A DNA stretch of 64,000 nucleotides, from positions 2,542,001 through 2,606,000 of the forward strand of contig NZ_CP077094.1 of the NCBI RefSeq assembly GCF_014269025.2, given 5' to 3'. The notes beneath the pieces were generated by a model. That model worked only from the letters and a program-made list of their open reading frames with translations. It searched no databases and was not told the DNA's origin. The position numbers and the translations under genes are program-made. This document shows positions 55,793 through 63,741 of this stretch, in pieces. This DNA is from Pseudomonas promysalinigenes. Its GTDB lineage: Bacteria > Pseudomonadota > Gammaproteobacteria > Pseudomonadales > Pseudomonadaceae. Each line of letters begins with the position of its first letter. Positions within the stretch are counted from its first letter, which is position 1.

Positions 55793-56818
55793 TCAGCCCA
55801 GCAGTGCCGTAAGGCTCTGCAGCTCCTGCTCTTGCAACGCCACCCCTTCGCGCTCGGCCGCTTCCCGTTCGCGGTAGCGACGCTCGCCCGGCATCCGCGA
55901 CAACCCGCAAGCCTGCATGTGCTCGACCAACTCCCGGCTGCGCTGAGCGAAGCGACTTCCCTCGGCGATGCTCGGGTCGATGACGATGAGCAGTTGGCCG
56001 GTCCATGGGGTTTTCGCCCCCGGGTGCCCGGACCAGTCGAATTCCCAGGAAAAGTGCCCACCGGTCAGGGCCGCGGCCAGTAACTCAACCATCATCGACA
56101 GAGCCGAGCCCTTGTGCCCACCAAAGGGCAACAGCGCGCCGCCTTCGAGTATCGCTCGCGGGTCAGTGGTCGGCTGACCTTGCGCATCGACACCCATGCC
56201 TTCGGCCAACTGCTCGCCCGCCCGTGCGGCGATCTGCACATCGCCATGGGCCATGGCGCTGGTGGCCATGTCGAAAACGATCGGGGGTTGCCCTGCGCAC
56301 GGCGCAGCGAAGGCAATCGGGTTGGTACCGAACAATGGCTTGCGTGCACCATGCGGCACCACGCACGTCATGCTGTTGACCACACTCAGCGCCACCAGGC
56401 CTTGGTCGGCAAACGGCTCTACATCAGGCCATAGCGCTGCAAAATGGTGCGAGTTGTGGATCGCCAGCACGGCGATGCCCGCCTTACGGGCCTTTTCAAT
56501 CAACAACTGGCGTGCTGCAGCCAGTGCCGGCTGGGCAAAGCCGCCTGCGGCATCGACGCGCACATACCCTGGGGCAACGTCGGTGACCGTGGGGGTGGCT
56601 CGGCCATCGACCCAACCGCTGGCCAGGGTCGAGACGTAGCCAGGGATACGAAACACGCCATGGCTGTGTGCGCCATCGCGTTGGGCGCTGCTGCAATTGT
56701 GCGCAAGCACGCCAGCCACCGTTTCGCTGCAGCCGTGACGCTGAAAAATCCGCTGCAATAGCGCCTCCAGGTCGGCGAATGGGATGCGCACGAGCGGGCC
56801 ATGGGACGGTGTGGACAT
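55793..56818 (-). CDS. dpkA: Delta1-piperideine-2-carboxylate/pyrroline-2-carboxylate reductase
   Basis: A 341-residue NADPH-dependent reductase of the malate/L-lactate dehydrogenase-like (type 2) family. It reduces the cyclic imine from D-lysine (or D-proline) to L-pipecolate (or L-proline). Family features: RDGAHSHGVFRIPGYV (~47-62), AIHNSHHFAALWP (~120), FGTNPIAFAAP (~160), FDMATSAMAHGDV (~180) and PFGGHKGSALSMMVELLAAALTGG. The start at 56818 follows AAGGAG. It is divergent from the RpiR gene. Confidence 0.93.
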   Translation of the reverse strand: MSTPSHGPLVRIPFADLEALLQRIFQRHGCSETVAGVLAHNCSSAQRDGAHSHGVFRIPGYVSTLASGWVDGRATPTVTDVAPGYVRVDAAGGFAQPALAAARQLLIEKARKAGIAVLAIHNSHHFAALWPDVEPFADQGLVALSVVNSMTCVVPHGARKPLFGTNPIAFAAPCAGQPPIVFDMATSAMAHGDVQIAARAGEQLAEGMGVDAQGQPTTDPRAILEGGALLPFGGHKGSALSMMVELLAAALTGGHFSWEFDWSGHPGAKTPWTGQLLIVIDPSIAEGSRFAQRSRELVEHMQACGLSRMPGERRYREREAAEREGVALQEQELQSLTALLG

Positions 56819-56882
56819 CTGTAGCTCCTTTTTTGGAATTGGAATAGCAACAGCCTGGCAACGACAAAAACTTTCTGACAAG

Positions 56883-56898
56883 TGACAGCTATCTGTCA
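56883..56898. promoter_or_regulatory. Candidate RpiR operator between dpkA and rpiR
   Basis: TGACAGCTATCTGTCA is a perfect 6-bp inverted repeat with a CTAT centre. Further TGACA half-sites lie at 56877-56881 and 56912-56916. It is in the 141-bp divergent region, 65 bp from dpkA and 62 bp from the regulator, well placed for control of both. Confidence 0.65.
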
Positions 56899-56959
56899 AT
56901 TGTTGACTCAATGACAGAAAACAGCCATTTTCTACCTACGCTTCATTTGGAACTGCGAC

Positions 56960-57835
56960 ATGAGCCAACCGATCAAGCAACGCCTGGAAAACAGCCTGCA
57001 AGGGGCCGCTGCCTCGGGTCGCAAAATTGCCAGCTACATGCTCGCGAACCTGCACGAGCTGCCCTTCCAGACCTCAGCGGACATTGCCGCCAAGTTAGGG
57101 GTTAGCGAATCCAGCGTGGGCCGCTTCTGCCGATCTCTGGGTTATGCCCATCTCAAGGCACTCAAGCAAGACCTGCAGAGCGATCTGGGTGATGGGCCGT
57201 GGTTGATGGGCGACCGCCTGCAAGAATATCGCCAGAACCAGGATGCCAGTGACACCGCAGGCAGCCTTGAACGAGAGATCGCTGCTCTGGTGCGCGTACA
57301 CGAATACCGCCAGAGCGACGCGTGGCACGCTGTGGCACAGCGCCTGGCCAGCCAACCACGGGTGTGCATAGCCGGCTTTCAGACCGAGCGCGGCATCGCC
57401 ATGTGCATGAGCCACCTGCTGCAATACCTACGTGACGGGGTGCAACTGGTCGATGGCAGCGCCGGGCACTTCGGCGAGGTACTGCTTGGACGCAGCGAAG
57501 ACACGGCGCTGGTGGTATTCGAGGCCCGCCGCTATTCACGCCATGCCTTGCAGCTGTGTCAGAAAGCGCGCGCAGCGGGTATCCCGGTGACACTGGTGAC
57601 CGACACCTTCTGCGACTGGGCCAATGCCCACGCCGACGAGGTATTTCGCATTCCCACCGAGTTCAATCTGTTCTGGGAGTCCACCGCGACGATGCTGTCG
57701 TGGGTCCATCTGATGGTCAACGAGGTCTGCAAGAAACTCGGGCCGGATGTTGAAAAGCGTTTGCAAGCAACTGCCGCTCTTCATAACGAGTTCGTCGGCT
57801 ACACCTCGTGGCCAGCGGGCAAACAACAACAGTAA
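56960..57835 (+). CDS. RpiR/MurR-family transcriptional regulator
   Basis: A 291-residue regulator: an N-terminal RpiR helix-turn-helix (~18-75, SADIAAKLGVSESSVGRFCRSLGYAHLKALK) and a C-terminal SIS domain (~125-265) that would bind a small effector. The SIS fold is usually for phosphosugars, but in this family it can sense other metabolites. It probably regulates the surrounding D-lysine/amino-acid genes through the palindrome between it and dpkA. The ABC-transporter cluster follows 18 bp downstream. Confidence 0.9.
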   Translation: MSQPIKQRLENSLQGAAASGRKIASYMLANLHELPFQTSADIAAKLGVSESSVGRFCRSLGYAHLKALKQDLQSDLGDGPWLMGDRLQEYRQNQDASDTAGSLEREIAALVRVHEYRQSDAWHAVAQRLASQPRVCIAGFQTERGIAMCMSHLLQYLRDGVQLVDGSAGHFGEVLLGRSEDTALVVFEARRYSRHALQLCQKARAAGIPVTLVTDTFCDWANAHADEVFRIPTEFNLFWESTATMLSWVHLMVNEVCKKLGPDVEKRLQATAALHNEFVGYTSWPAGKQQQ

Positions 57836-57853
57836 GCGTGCAAGAGGTGTGAG

Positions 57854-58606
57854 ATGACCAAAACCATGGCTATGCTGGGTGCGTGTGCTCTGTTGCTCAC
57901 AGGTAACGCCAGCGCAGAGACTCTGCGCTTTGCCACCGAAGGTGCCTACCCGCCGTTCAACTATGTCGATGCCAACAACCAGCTACACGGCTTCGACATC
58001 GATATCACCCATGCTCTTTGCGAACAGATGAAGGTCGAGTGCACGTTGGTCGCCCAGGACTGGGAGGGCATCATTCCGGCGCTGATGGCGCGCAAATACG
58101 ATGCGGTGGTCGCATCGATGATCAATACAGAGGAACGGCGCAAGAAAATCGCCTTCACCGACCACTACTATCGCACCCCACTGACCGTCGCAGTGGCCAA
58201 GGACAGCAAGATCGACGATGCACAGACCAACTTCGACGGCTACACCGTCGGCGCCCAGTCGTCCTCGACACAGGCCATCTATGCCGAAGACGTGTACGCC
58301 AAGGCCGGGGCCAACGTGAAGCTGTACCCGACCATGGACGAGGCCAACGCCGACCTCGCTGCCGGGCGCCTGGACGGGGTAATCGCCGACAAATTCCCCC
58401 TGCACGAGTGGATGAACAAGAACGGTCAGGGCTGCTGCAAGGTGCTGGGCGACGTTGCCGGAACCCGGGCTGATGCCGCCATTGCCGTGCGCAAAGACGA
58501 CGAGGCCCTGCGCCAGCGGCTCAATACCGCACTGGCCGCGATCGTCGCCAACGGTACCTACCAGAAGATCGCCAGCAAATACTTCGCTTTCGATATCTAC
58601 AACTGA
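57854..58606 (+). CDS. ABC transporter substrate-binding protein, polar/basic amino acids
   Basis: A 250-residue periplasmic binding protein of the His/Arg/Lys/Gln family (SBP_bac_3). The signal peptide ends at NASA (~22). LRFATEGAYPPFNYVDANNQLHGFDIDITHALCEQM (~24-59) has the ligand-pocket aromatics and the conserved GFDID. DWEGIIPALMARKYDAVVASM and the later GRLDGVIADKFPLHEWM are typical. Context points to lysine or D-amino-acid ligands. A stem-loop follows the gene. Confidence 0.93.
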   Translation: MTKTMAMLGACALLLTGNASAETLRFATEGAYPPFNYVDANNQLHGFDIDITHALCEQMKVECTLVAQDWEGIIPALMARKYDAVVASMINTEERRKKIAFTDHYYRTPLTVAVAKDSKIDDAQTNFDGYTVGAQSSSTQAIYAEDVYAKAGANVKLYPTMDEANADLAAGRLDGVIADKFPLHEWMNKNGQGCCKVLGDVAGTRADAAIAVRKDDEALRQRLNTALAAIVANGTYQKIASKYFAFDIYN

Positions 58607-58630
58607 TCTTCGGAAACGACGCGATCGTCA

Positions 58631-58650
58631 GGGCCGCTCAGCGGCCCTTT
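58631..58650 (+). terminator. Attenuating stem-loop between binding protein and permease genes
   Basis: GGGCCGC (58631-58637) and GCGGCCC (58641-58647) pair around TCA and are followed by TTT. It lies 24 bases past the binding-protein stop and within the operon, so it can lower permease expression relative to the binding protein or protect the upstream mRNA end. Confidence 0.6.
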
Positions 58651-58706
58651 GCCCAAACGAGGCTGTAGCAGCACCAAAGCCGCGCTGCCCATGCAAGGGG
58701 TTCGTC

Positions 58707-59426
58707 ATGCTCGATCAATTGTATTTACTGTCATTGGCCAATGGAGGCTGGGGCCAAGCGTTGCTCGCTGGGGCGCTGGTGACCGTTTCGCTGGCCCTGG
58801 CCTGCCTGCCCATCGGCCTACCACTGGGGCTGCTGGTAGCAATCGCGGCGCGCTCGAACAAACGCCTGCCAAGAGCTTGGGCCACCCTGTTTTCCACCGT
58901 GTTCCGCGGGCTGCCCGAGCTTCTGACCCTGCTCATCATCTTTTACGGATGCCAGATCGCGGCGCAAAAGCTGCTGGGCGCCATGGGCTATGAAGGCGAG
59001 TTCCTGATCAACACCTTCCTCGCGGCGATGATCGCCTTCAGCTTGGTGTTCGCAGCCTTCTCCAGTGAAATTTGGCTGGCTGCGTTCAAGACCCTGCCCA
59101 AAGGGCAACTTGAGGCTTGTTCGGCGCTGGGGCTGAGCAAGCGCACCGGGTTCATCAAGGTGGTACTGCCACAACTGACTCGCATCGCCCTGCCGGGGCT
59201 GTCGAACAATTGGCTGTCATTGCTCAAGGACACCTCGCTGGTATCGACCATCTCGCTGGTCGATCTGATGCGCCAGACCAACCTGGCAGTCAGCGTAACC
59301 AAGGAGCCGATGTTCTTTTACGCCGTGGCCTGCGTTGCTTACCTCCTATTCTCCGCTGTTTCGGGTCGGGCGTTCGCCTACATCGAACGCCGCAGCAACC
59401 GCCATCTGCAAGGAGCCCGCGTATGA
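58707..59426 (+). CDS. Amino-acid ABC transporter permease (HisQ-like)
   Basis: A 239-residue inner-membrane permease with five helices. It has the binding-protein-dependent transport EAA loop (EIWLAAFKTLPKGQLEACSALGLSKRTGFIKVVLPQ, ~113-150) that docks on the ATPase, and RGLPELLTLLIIFYG (~70-84). ATG 58707 is selected for the consistent N-terminus MLDQLYLLSLANGGWGQALLAG. The stop overlaps the next permease's start (ATGA). Confidence 0.92.
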   Translation: MLDQLYLLSLANGGWGQALLAGALVTVSLALACLPIGLPLGLLVAIAARSNKRLPRAWATLFSTVFRGLPELLTLLIIFYGCQIAAQKLLGAMGYEGEFLINTFLAAMIAFSLVFAAFSSEIWLAAFKTLPKGQLEACSALGLSKRTGFIKVVLPQLTRIALPGLSNNWLSLLKDTSLVSTISLVDLMRQTNLAVSVTKEPMFFYAVACVAYLLFSAVSGRAFAYIERRSNRHLQGARV

Positions 59427-60133
59427 GTGCCGATCAACTCCTGGGGCTGATCATGGACCCAGACCTGCTGGAGCGCTATGGCCCACGTTTCGTCGATGGT
59501 TTGCTGGTAACCGCCAAGCTGGTGGCCATTTCCTTCAGCCTGGGCGCCGTCCTTGGCCTGCTGCTGGCCCTGGCGCGTATGTCTGGCAATTTGATCCTGC
59601 AACGCTTGGCCGCCAGTTACATCTACTTCTTTCGCGGCTCGCCGCTGCTGGCACAACTGTTCCTGCTCTACTACGGCCTTGGCTCTCTGAAGGGGTTCTG
59701 GCAAGACGTTGGGCTGTGGTGGTTTTTTCGTGAAGCCTGGTTCTGCACATTGCTGGCGTTCACCCTCAATACCGCCGCCTACCAAGCCGAGATCTTTCGC
59801 GGCAGCCTGATGGCTGTCGCGCCGGGCCAGTATGAGGCAGCGCGGGCGCTGAATTTGAAGCGCTCGACCACCTTCTTCAAGGTGATCCTGCCGCAATCGT
59901 TGCTGGTAGCCATCGGCCCGCTGGGTAACGAGCTGATATTGATGATCAAGGCCAGTGCCATCGCTTCACTGGTGACCATCTACGACCTCATGGGGGTGAC
60001 CAAACTGGCGTTCTCACGCAGTTTCGACTTCCAGATCTACCTGTGGGCCGCGGTGCTGTACCTATTGATCGTCGAACTGGTACGGCGCCTGCTCAAACAA
60101 CTGGAGGCCCGGCTGGGCCGCCACCTGAACTGA
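59423..60133 (+). CDS. Amino-acid ABC transporter permease (HisM-like)
   Basis: A 236-residue permease and heterodimer partner of the preceding gene. Five helices are visible, with FFRGSPLLAQLFLLYYGLG (~72-90), NTAAYQAEIFRGSLMAVAPGQYEAARALNLKRSTTFFKVILPQ (~114-156) as the EAA loop, and GNELILMIKASAIASLVTIYDLMG. ATG 59423 overlaps the upstream stop by 4 bp. It is followed by the dehydrogenase gene after 15 bp. Confidence 0.92.
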   Translation: MSADQLLGLIMDPDLLERYGPRFVDGLLVTAKLVAISFSLGAVLGLLLALARMSGNLILQRLAASYIYFFRGSPLLAQLFLLYYGLGSLKGFWQDVGLWWFFREAWFCTLLAFTLNTAAYQAEIFRGSLMAVAPGQYEAARALNLKRSTTFFKVILPQSLLVAIGPLGNELILMIKASAIASLVTIYDLMGVTKLAFSRSFDFQIYLWAAVLYLLIVELVRRLLKQLEARLGRHLN

Positions 60134-60148
60134 CTCAAGGACCTATCC

Positions 60149-61393
60149 ATGCATTGCCAAACCCTTGTACTAGGCGCCGGAATCGTCGGCGTCAGTACCG
60201 CACTGCACCTGCAGGCCCGAGGGCGCCAGGTAATCCTGATCGACCGCAACGCTCCAGGCAGTGGCACCAGCCATGGCAACGCCGGGCTGATCGAGCGATC
60301 CAGCGTGATTCCCTATGCCTTCCCCAGGCAGTGGGGCGCGCTGTTGCGTTATGGCCTGAACCGTCAGCCAGACGTGCGCTACAGCCTGCAGCATCTGCCC
60401 AAGGCGGCGTCTTGGCTGATGCGCTACTGGCACCAGTCGGCACCGGCGCGCCTTGCCGGGGCAGCGGCCGACATGCTGCCGCTGGTGCAGCGCAGTGTCG
60501 TAGAGCACGATGCGCTGGTTCACGCGGCCGGCCTTGAAGGGCTGATCCAAGCCAAAGGCTGGATCGAGGTGTATCGCGACCCTTGCCTGTTCGAACAGGC
60601 AAAGGCTGAGCTCAAAGGGCTGGCCCGTTATGGCTTGCAGTATGAAATCCTCGAGCGCGGCCAACTCCAGGCCCGCGAGGATGCACTTGGCAGTACGGCG
60701 GTCGGCGGTATCCACTGGCTGGACCCCAAGACCGTCACCAACCCAGGCGCCCTCACCCGAGGCTACGCCGCCCTCTTCACCCAGCGCGGCGGGCAATTCT
60801 TGCATGGCGATGCGCGCAGCCTGCGCCAGGTCGCCGGCCACTGGCAGGTCGACAGCCAGCGCGGGCCGATCACTGCACATGAGGTTGTAGCGTGCCTCGG
60901 ACCTCAGTCCGGAGCGCTTTACCAACAGCTGGGCTACCGGATTCCGCTGGGCATAAAGCGCGGCTACCACATGCACTATGGCACCCGTGACGGCGGGAAG
61001 TTGTTGCATTCAATTTGCGATACCCAAGGCGGCTATGTACTGGCGCCCATGGCCCAAGGCGTGCGCCTGACCACCGGCATCGAGTTCGCCGCCAGCGACG
61101 CGCCGGGCAACGAAATTCAGCTCCAGCGCTGCGAGGCCCTGGCCCGCAAGCTGTTCCCCGCCCTCGGTGAGCGCTTGGACGACAAACCTTGGCTCGGCCG
61201 CCGGCCATGCTTGCCTGACATGCGCCCAGTGATAGGCCCAGCGCATCGGCACCCGGGGCTGTGGTTCAACTTCGGCCACGCCCATCACGGTCTCACACTC
61301 GGCCCAGTCAGCGGCCGCTTGGTGGCCGAGCTCGTCACTGGCGAACACCCTTTTACCGACCCTGCGCCCTACAGCGCTGCGCGTTTCGACTGA
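60149..61393 (+). CDS. amaD: FAD-dependent D-amino-acid dehydrogenase (AmaD, D-lysine oxidation)
   Basis: A 414-residue flavoprotein of the DadA/DAO family. The N-terminal Rossmann motif LVLGAGIVGVSTALHLQARGRQVILIDRN (~5-33) binds FAD, followed by SHGNAGLI (~43-50). A C-terminal GLWFNFGHAHHGLTLGPVSGRLVAELVTG closes the FAD site. In P. putida the gene in this cluster is AmaD, which oxidises D-lysine to the precursor of Delta1-piperideine-2-carboxylate, the DpkA substrate. The function is assigned by family and gene order. Confidence 0.9.
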   Translation: MHCQTLVLGAGIVGVSTALHLQARGRQVILIDRNAPGSGTSHGNAGLIERSSVIPYAFPRQWGALLRYGLNRQPDVRYSLQHLPKAASWLMRYWHQSAPARLAGAAADMLPLVQRSVVEHDALVHAAGLEGLIQAKGWIEVYRDPCLFEQAKAELKGLARYGLQYEILERGQLQAREDALGSTAVGGIHWLDPKTVTNPGALTRGYAALFTQRGGQFLHGDARSLRQVAGHWQVDSQRGPITAHEVVACLGPQSGALYQQLGYRIPLGIKRGYHMHYGTRDGGKLLHSICDTQGGYVLAPMAQGVRLTTGIEFAASDAPGNEIQLQRCEALARKLFPALGERLDDKPWLGRRPCLPDMRPVIGPAHRHPGLWFNFGHAHHGLTLGPVSGRLVAELVTGEHPFTDPAPYSAARFD

Positions 61394-61415
61394 TATCCAG
61401 CGGGAGAACAACAAC

Positions 61416-62198
61416 ATGACCGCACCAATGAGCGTTGCCAGCCCGGCCCCGGAACATGACCCACGCCGGGAGCTTATTCGCATCGAGCGCCTGAACAAGC
61501 ACTATGGCGCCTTCCATGTGCTGCGCGATATCGACCTGCGCGTGCGCGAAGGCGAGCGTATTGTTCTGTGTGGCCCGTCTGGTTCGGGCAAGTCGACCCT
61601 GATCCGCTGCATCAATCGCCTGGAAATCGCCGAGCAAGGTAGCATCCGGGTTGCCGACACCGACCTGGCTGCCAATACCCGCCAGGCAGCTCAGGTGCGT
61701 AGCGAAATCGGCATGGTGTTCCAGCACTTCAATTTGTTCCCGCACCTGAGCGTGCTGGACAACTGCCTGCTGGCCCCCACCAGCGTGCGTGGCCTGTCGC
61801 GCAAGGATGCCGAGGAGCTGGCCTATCATTACCTGAGCAAAGTCGGTATCCAGAGCCAGGCTAAGAAGTACCCAAGCCAATTGTCGGGCGGCCAACAGCA
61901 GCGGGTGGCGATTGCCCGTGCGCTGTGCATGAAACCGCGCATCATGCTGTTCGATGAACCCACTTCTGCGCTCGACCCGGAAATGGTCGCCGAGGTACTG
62001 GAGGTGCTGGTGCAACTGGCCGGCTCCGGGATGACCATGCTCTGCGTTACCCATGAGATGGGCTTCGCTCGGCAGGTAGCGGAGCGGGTGCTGTTTCTAG
62101 AGGGTGGTCAAATCATCGAAGACAGCCCGCCGCAAGTATTCTTCAATCAACCACGCACCCCACGAGCCAAAGCATTCCTCGCTCAGATCCTGCACTGA
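61416..62198 (+). CDS. Amino-acid ABC transporter ATP-binding protein (HisP/GlnQ-like)
   Basis: A 260-residue ATPase. Walker A GPSGSGKST (~51-59), Q-loop VFQHFNLFPHLSVLDN, signature LSGGQQQRV (~152-160), Walker B IMLFDEPTSALDPE and the switch His (VTHEMG) are all intact. It completes the four-gene importer, with amaD inserted between the permease and ATPase genes. That arrangement ties uptake and oxidation together. Confidence 0.95.
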   Translation: MTAPMSVASPAPEHDPRRELIRIERLNKHYGAFHVLRDIDLRVREGERIVLCGPSGSGKSTLIRCINRLEIAEQGSIRVADTDLAANTRQAAQVRSEIGMVFQHFNLFPHLSVLDNCLLAPTSVRGLSRKDAEELAYHYLSKVGIQSQAKKYPSQLSGGQQQRVAIARALCMKPRIMLFDEPTSALDPEMVAEVLEVLVQLAGSGMTMLCVTHEMGFARQVAERVLFLEGGQIIEDSPPQVFFNQPRTPRAKAFLAQILH

Positions 62199-62207
62199 AG
62201 CGCAGAT

Positions 62208-62225
62208 CATTGCAGCGCTGCAATG
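62208..62225. repeat. 18-bp perfect palindrome after the ABC ATPase gene
   Basis: CATTGCAGCGCTGCAATG is a perfect palindrome with no loop, ten bases after the ATPase stop. It is too close-centred for a normal intrinsic terminator, and may be a protein-binding site or an mRNA 3'-end element. Confidence 0.5.
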
Positions 62226-62301
62226 AGCCAACTGCATCGTTAAATATAATTGACCTTGGCCCCTGCCAAACCCTTGCTGGCTAAGGCTCGCAAGGAGGCA
62301 A

Positions 62302-62320
62302 GCCCCCATGATTTGGGGGC
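62302..62320. terminator. Stem-loop in the gap before the C26 peptidase gene
   Basis: GCCCCCA (62302-62308) pairs with TGGGGGC (62314-62320) around TGATT. It may end the transporter operon. The rest of the 298-bp gap (62199-62496) contains no gene I can support. Confidence 0.5.
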
Positions 62321-62496
62321 CTGAACGCGTTTGACTCGTTTGACATATCGAACGGCTCTGGCAAGCTATCGACAAGCCCCGACCGGATTCGCCCAGTGAC
62401 GAGCCGGCAGTGCTCGGGACTTCAGGCAGCACACCCAGGCCACAGGCCGTGCACCTGCACAACAACGACAGGCAGAGCCCTGTCATAAGGTGACAT

Positions 62497-63306
62497 ATGT
62501 CCAACAGCAACATTGGCAACAAGCAACCTTCCCTGCGCAAACCCGTCGTTCTGATGACCATGGGCAGCCAAGAGCGCAAAGGCCATGACTATCAGGTCAT
62601 GACTCACAAATACATCACTCCGCTGGTCGACTTCGCCGATTGCGTCCCGGTTCTGGTGCCTACCTGCTGCGGCATCGACGACCTGGAGACCTATCTGGAC
62701 ATGGCCGACGGCGTGTACCTGACCGGTGCCGGCAGTAATATCGACCCGGCGCTGTATGGCCAGGAAAACGAAACACCCGGTAAAGGCCAGGACAAGAACC
62801 GCGACCTGTTCGACATCCCGCTGGTCAAGGCAGCCCTCAAGCGCGGCCTGCCGATTTTCGGCATCTGCCGTGGTATGCAGGAAATCAACGTTGCCTTGGG
62901 CGGCGACATTTACCAGAAGGTCTATGCCGAGCCTGGCTTCAACGACCACCGAGAAAACCCGCAAGACCCTGTGGATGTGCAGTACGCACAAGTGCATGGG
63001 GTGAAGATCAAGCCGGGCAGCTGGCTGCGCGAAACCCTGGGTGTCGACGAGATTCGCGTGAACTCACTGCACGGCCAGGGCTTGCGCAACCTGGGTGCAG
63101 GCATCGAGCCGATCGCCCATGCCGAAGACGGCCTGGTCGAGGCAATCCACGCACCGAGCATCTCGCCTTTCCTGTTTGCCGTACAGTGGCACCCGGAATG
63201 GCAGGCAGCGCAAAACCCTGATTCGATCAAGATCTTCCAGGCTTTCGGTGATGCCTGCCGGGCGCAAGTGCGCAAAAGCCAGCTCAAGCGCCAACAGGCT
63301 GCCTGA
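62497..63306 (+). CDS. Peptidase C26 (gamma-glutamyl hydrolase/PuuD-like)
   Basis: A 269-residue class I glutamine-amidotransferase-fold hydrolase. The nucleophile is in FGICRGMQEINVALGG (~C127) and the catalytic His/Glu in FAVQWHPEWQ (~H232). PuuD homologues cleave gamma-glutamyl amides such as gamma-Glu-GABA. The gene sits downstream of the D-amino-acid transporter cluster, so a gamma-glutamylated amine or amino acid is a plausible substrate. AAGGTG precedes the ATG. The exact substrate is unknown. Confidence 0.88.
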   Translation: MSNSNIGNKQPSLRKPVVLMTMGSQERKGHDYQVMTHKYITPLVDFADCVPVLVPTCCGIDDLETYLDMADGVYLTGAGSNIDPALYGQENETPGKGQDKNRDLFDIPLVKAALKRGLPIFGICRGMQEINVALGGDIYQKVYAEPGFNDHRENPQDPVDVQYAQVHGVKIKPGSWLRETLGVDEIRVNSLHGQGLRNLGAGIEPIAHAEDGLVEAIHAPSISPFLFAVQWHPEWQAAQNPDSIKIFQAFGDACRAQVRKSQLKRQQAA

Positions 63307-63741
63307 CACTCTTTTTCAGCTTCGTTAGCTTTGATCGCGGGGCGGCGCAAGGTCGCCCCCGTTCCCTCGGTCACCCTCTGCTGGTCCCAGAACACTTCCC
63401 GTAGGAACGGGCGGCGGGCTTGCGCCTGTCTCCGCGATCGTTTTTGAATCCCGCCAAGAGATACGATGACAAGCCTGCCGCTGAGCGGCGTTCAGGCTGC
63501 CATTCAGGTCATCGAGCACCAGTAATGACCCGTCGGCCGTGTAATCCACCACACCCATATCCCCTGACACTATCCCTTTGGAAAATGGTTTGTCCGCGTA
63601 GAGGCCGGTAACTCCCTGGGCTGCCTGTTACGCTGCGAAAAATATTCTGCAAAGGGGGCTAGTCATCCGCGAGGTTGTACGATAACTTACCTCCAACGCA
63701 AAACAACACCCTCACCCAAGCGCCTTAGGATGCCTACAACA
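63307..63741. other. Interval with a REP-like sequence and a possible gene remnant
   Basis: About 435 bp with no full gene. Positions ~63394-63445 resemble a pseudomonad REP element (CCCGTAGGAACGGGCGGCGGGCTTGCGCC). On the minus strand an open frame from ~63625 to 63325 reads protein-like (…[18 protein letters not shown]…, VDYTADGSLLVLDDLNGS) before running into the REP-like part. No start codon with a ribosome-binding site is seen. It may be a decayed gene end. Confidence 0.35.

Noticed and set aside
54867..55877. 336-residue open frame antisense to the aminotransferase gene
   Set aside because: The sense frame is an intact, conserved enzyme; the antisense product has no domain and no ribosome-binding site.
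62208..62225. 18-bp palindrome as an intrinsic terminator
   Set aside because: It has no loop bases and no T tract, so it is listed only as a palindrome.
63420..63611. 63-residue plus-strand open frame before kdgD
   Set aside because: It crosses the REP-like sequence, has no ribosome-binding site and has an Arg/Pro-rich random composition.
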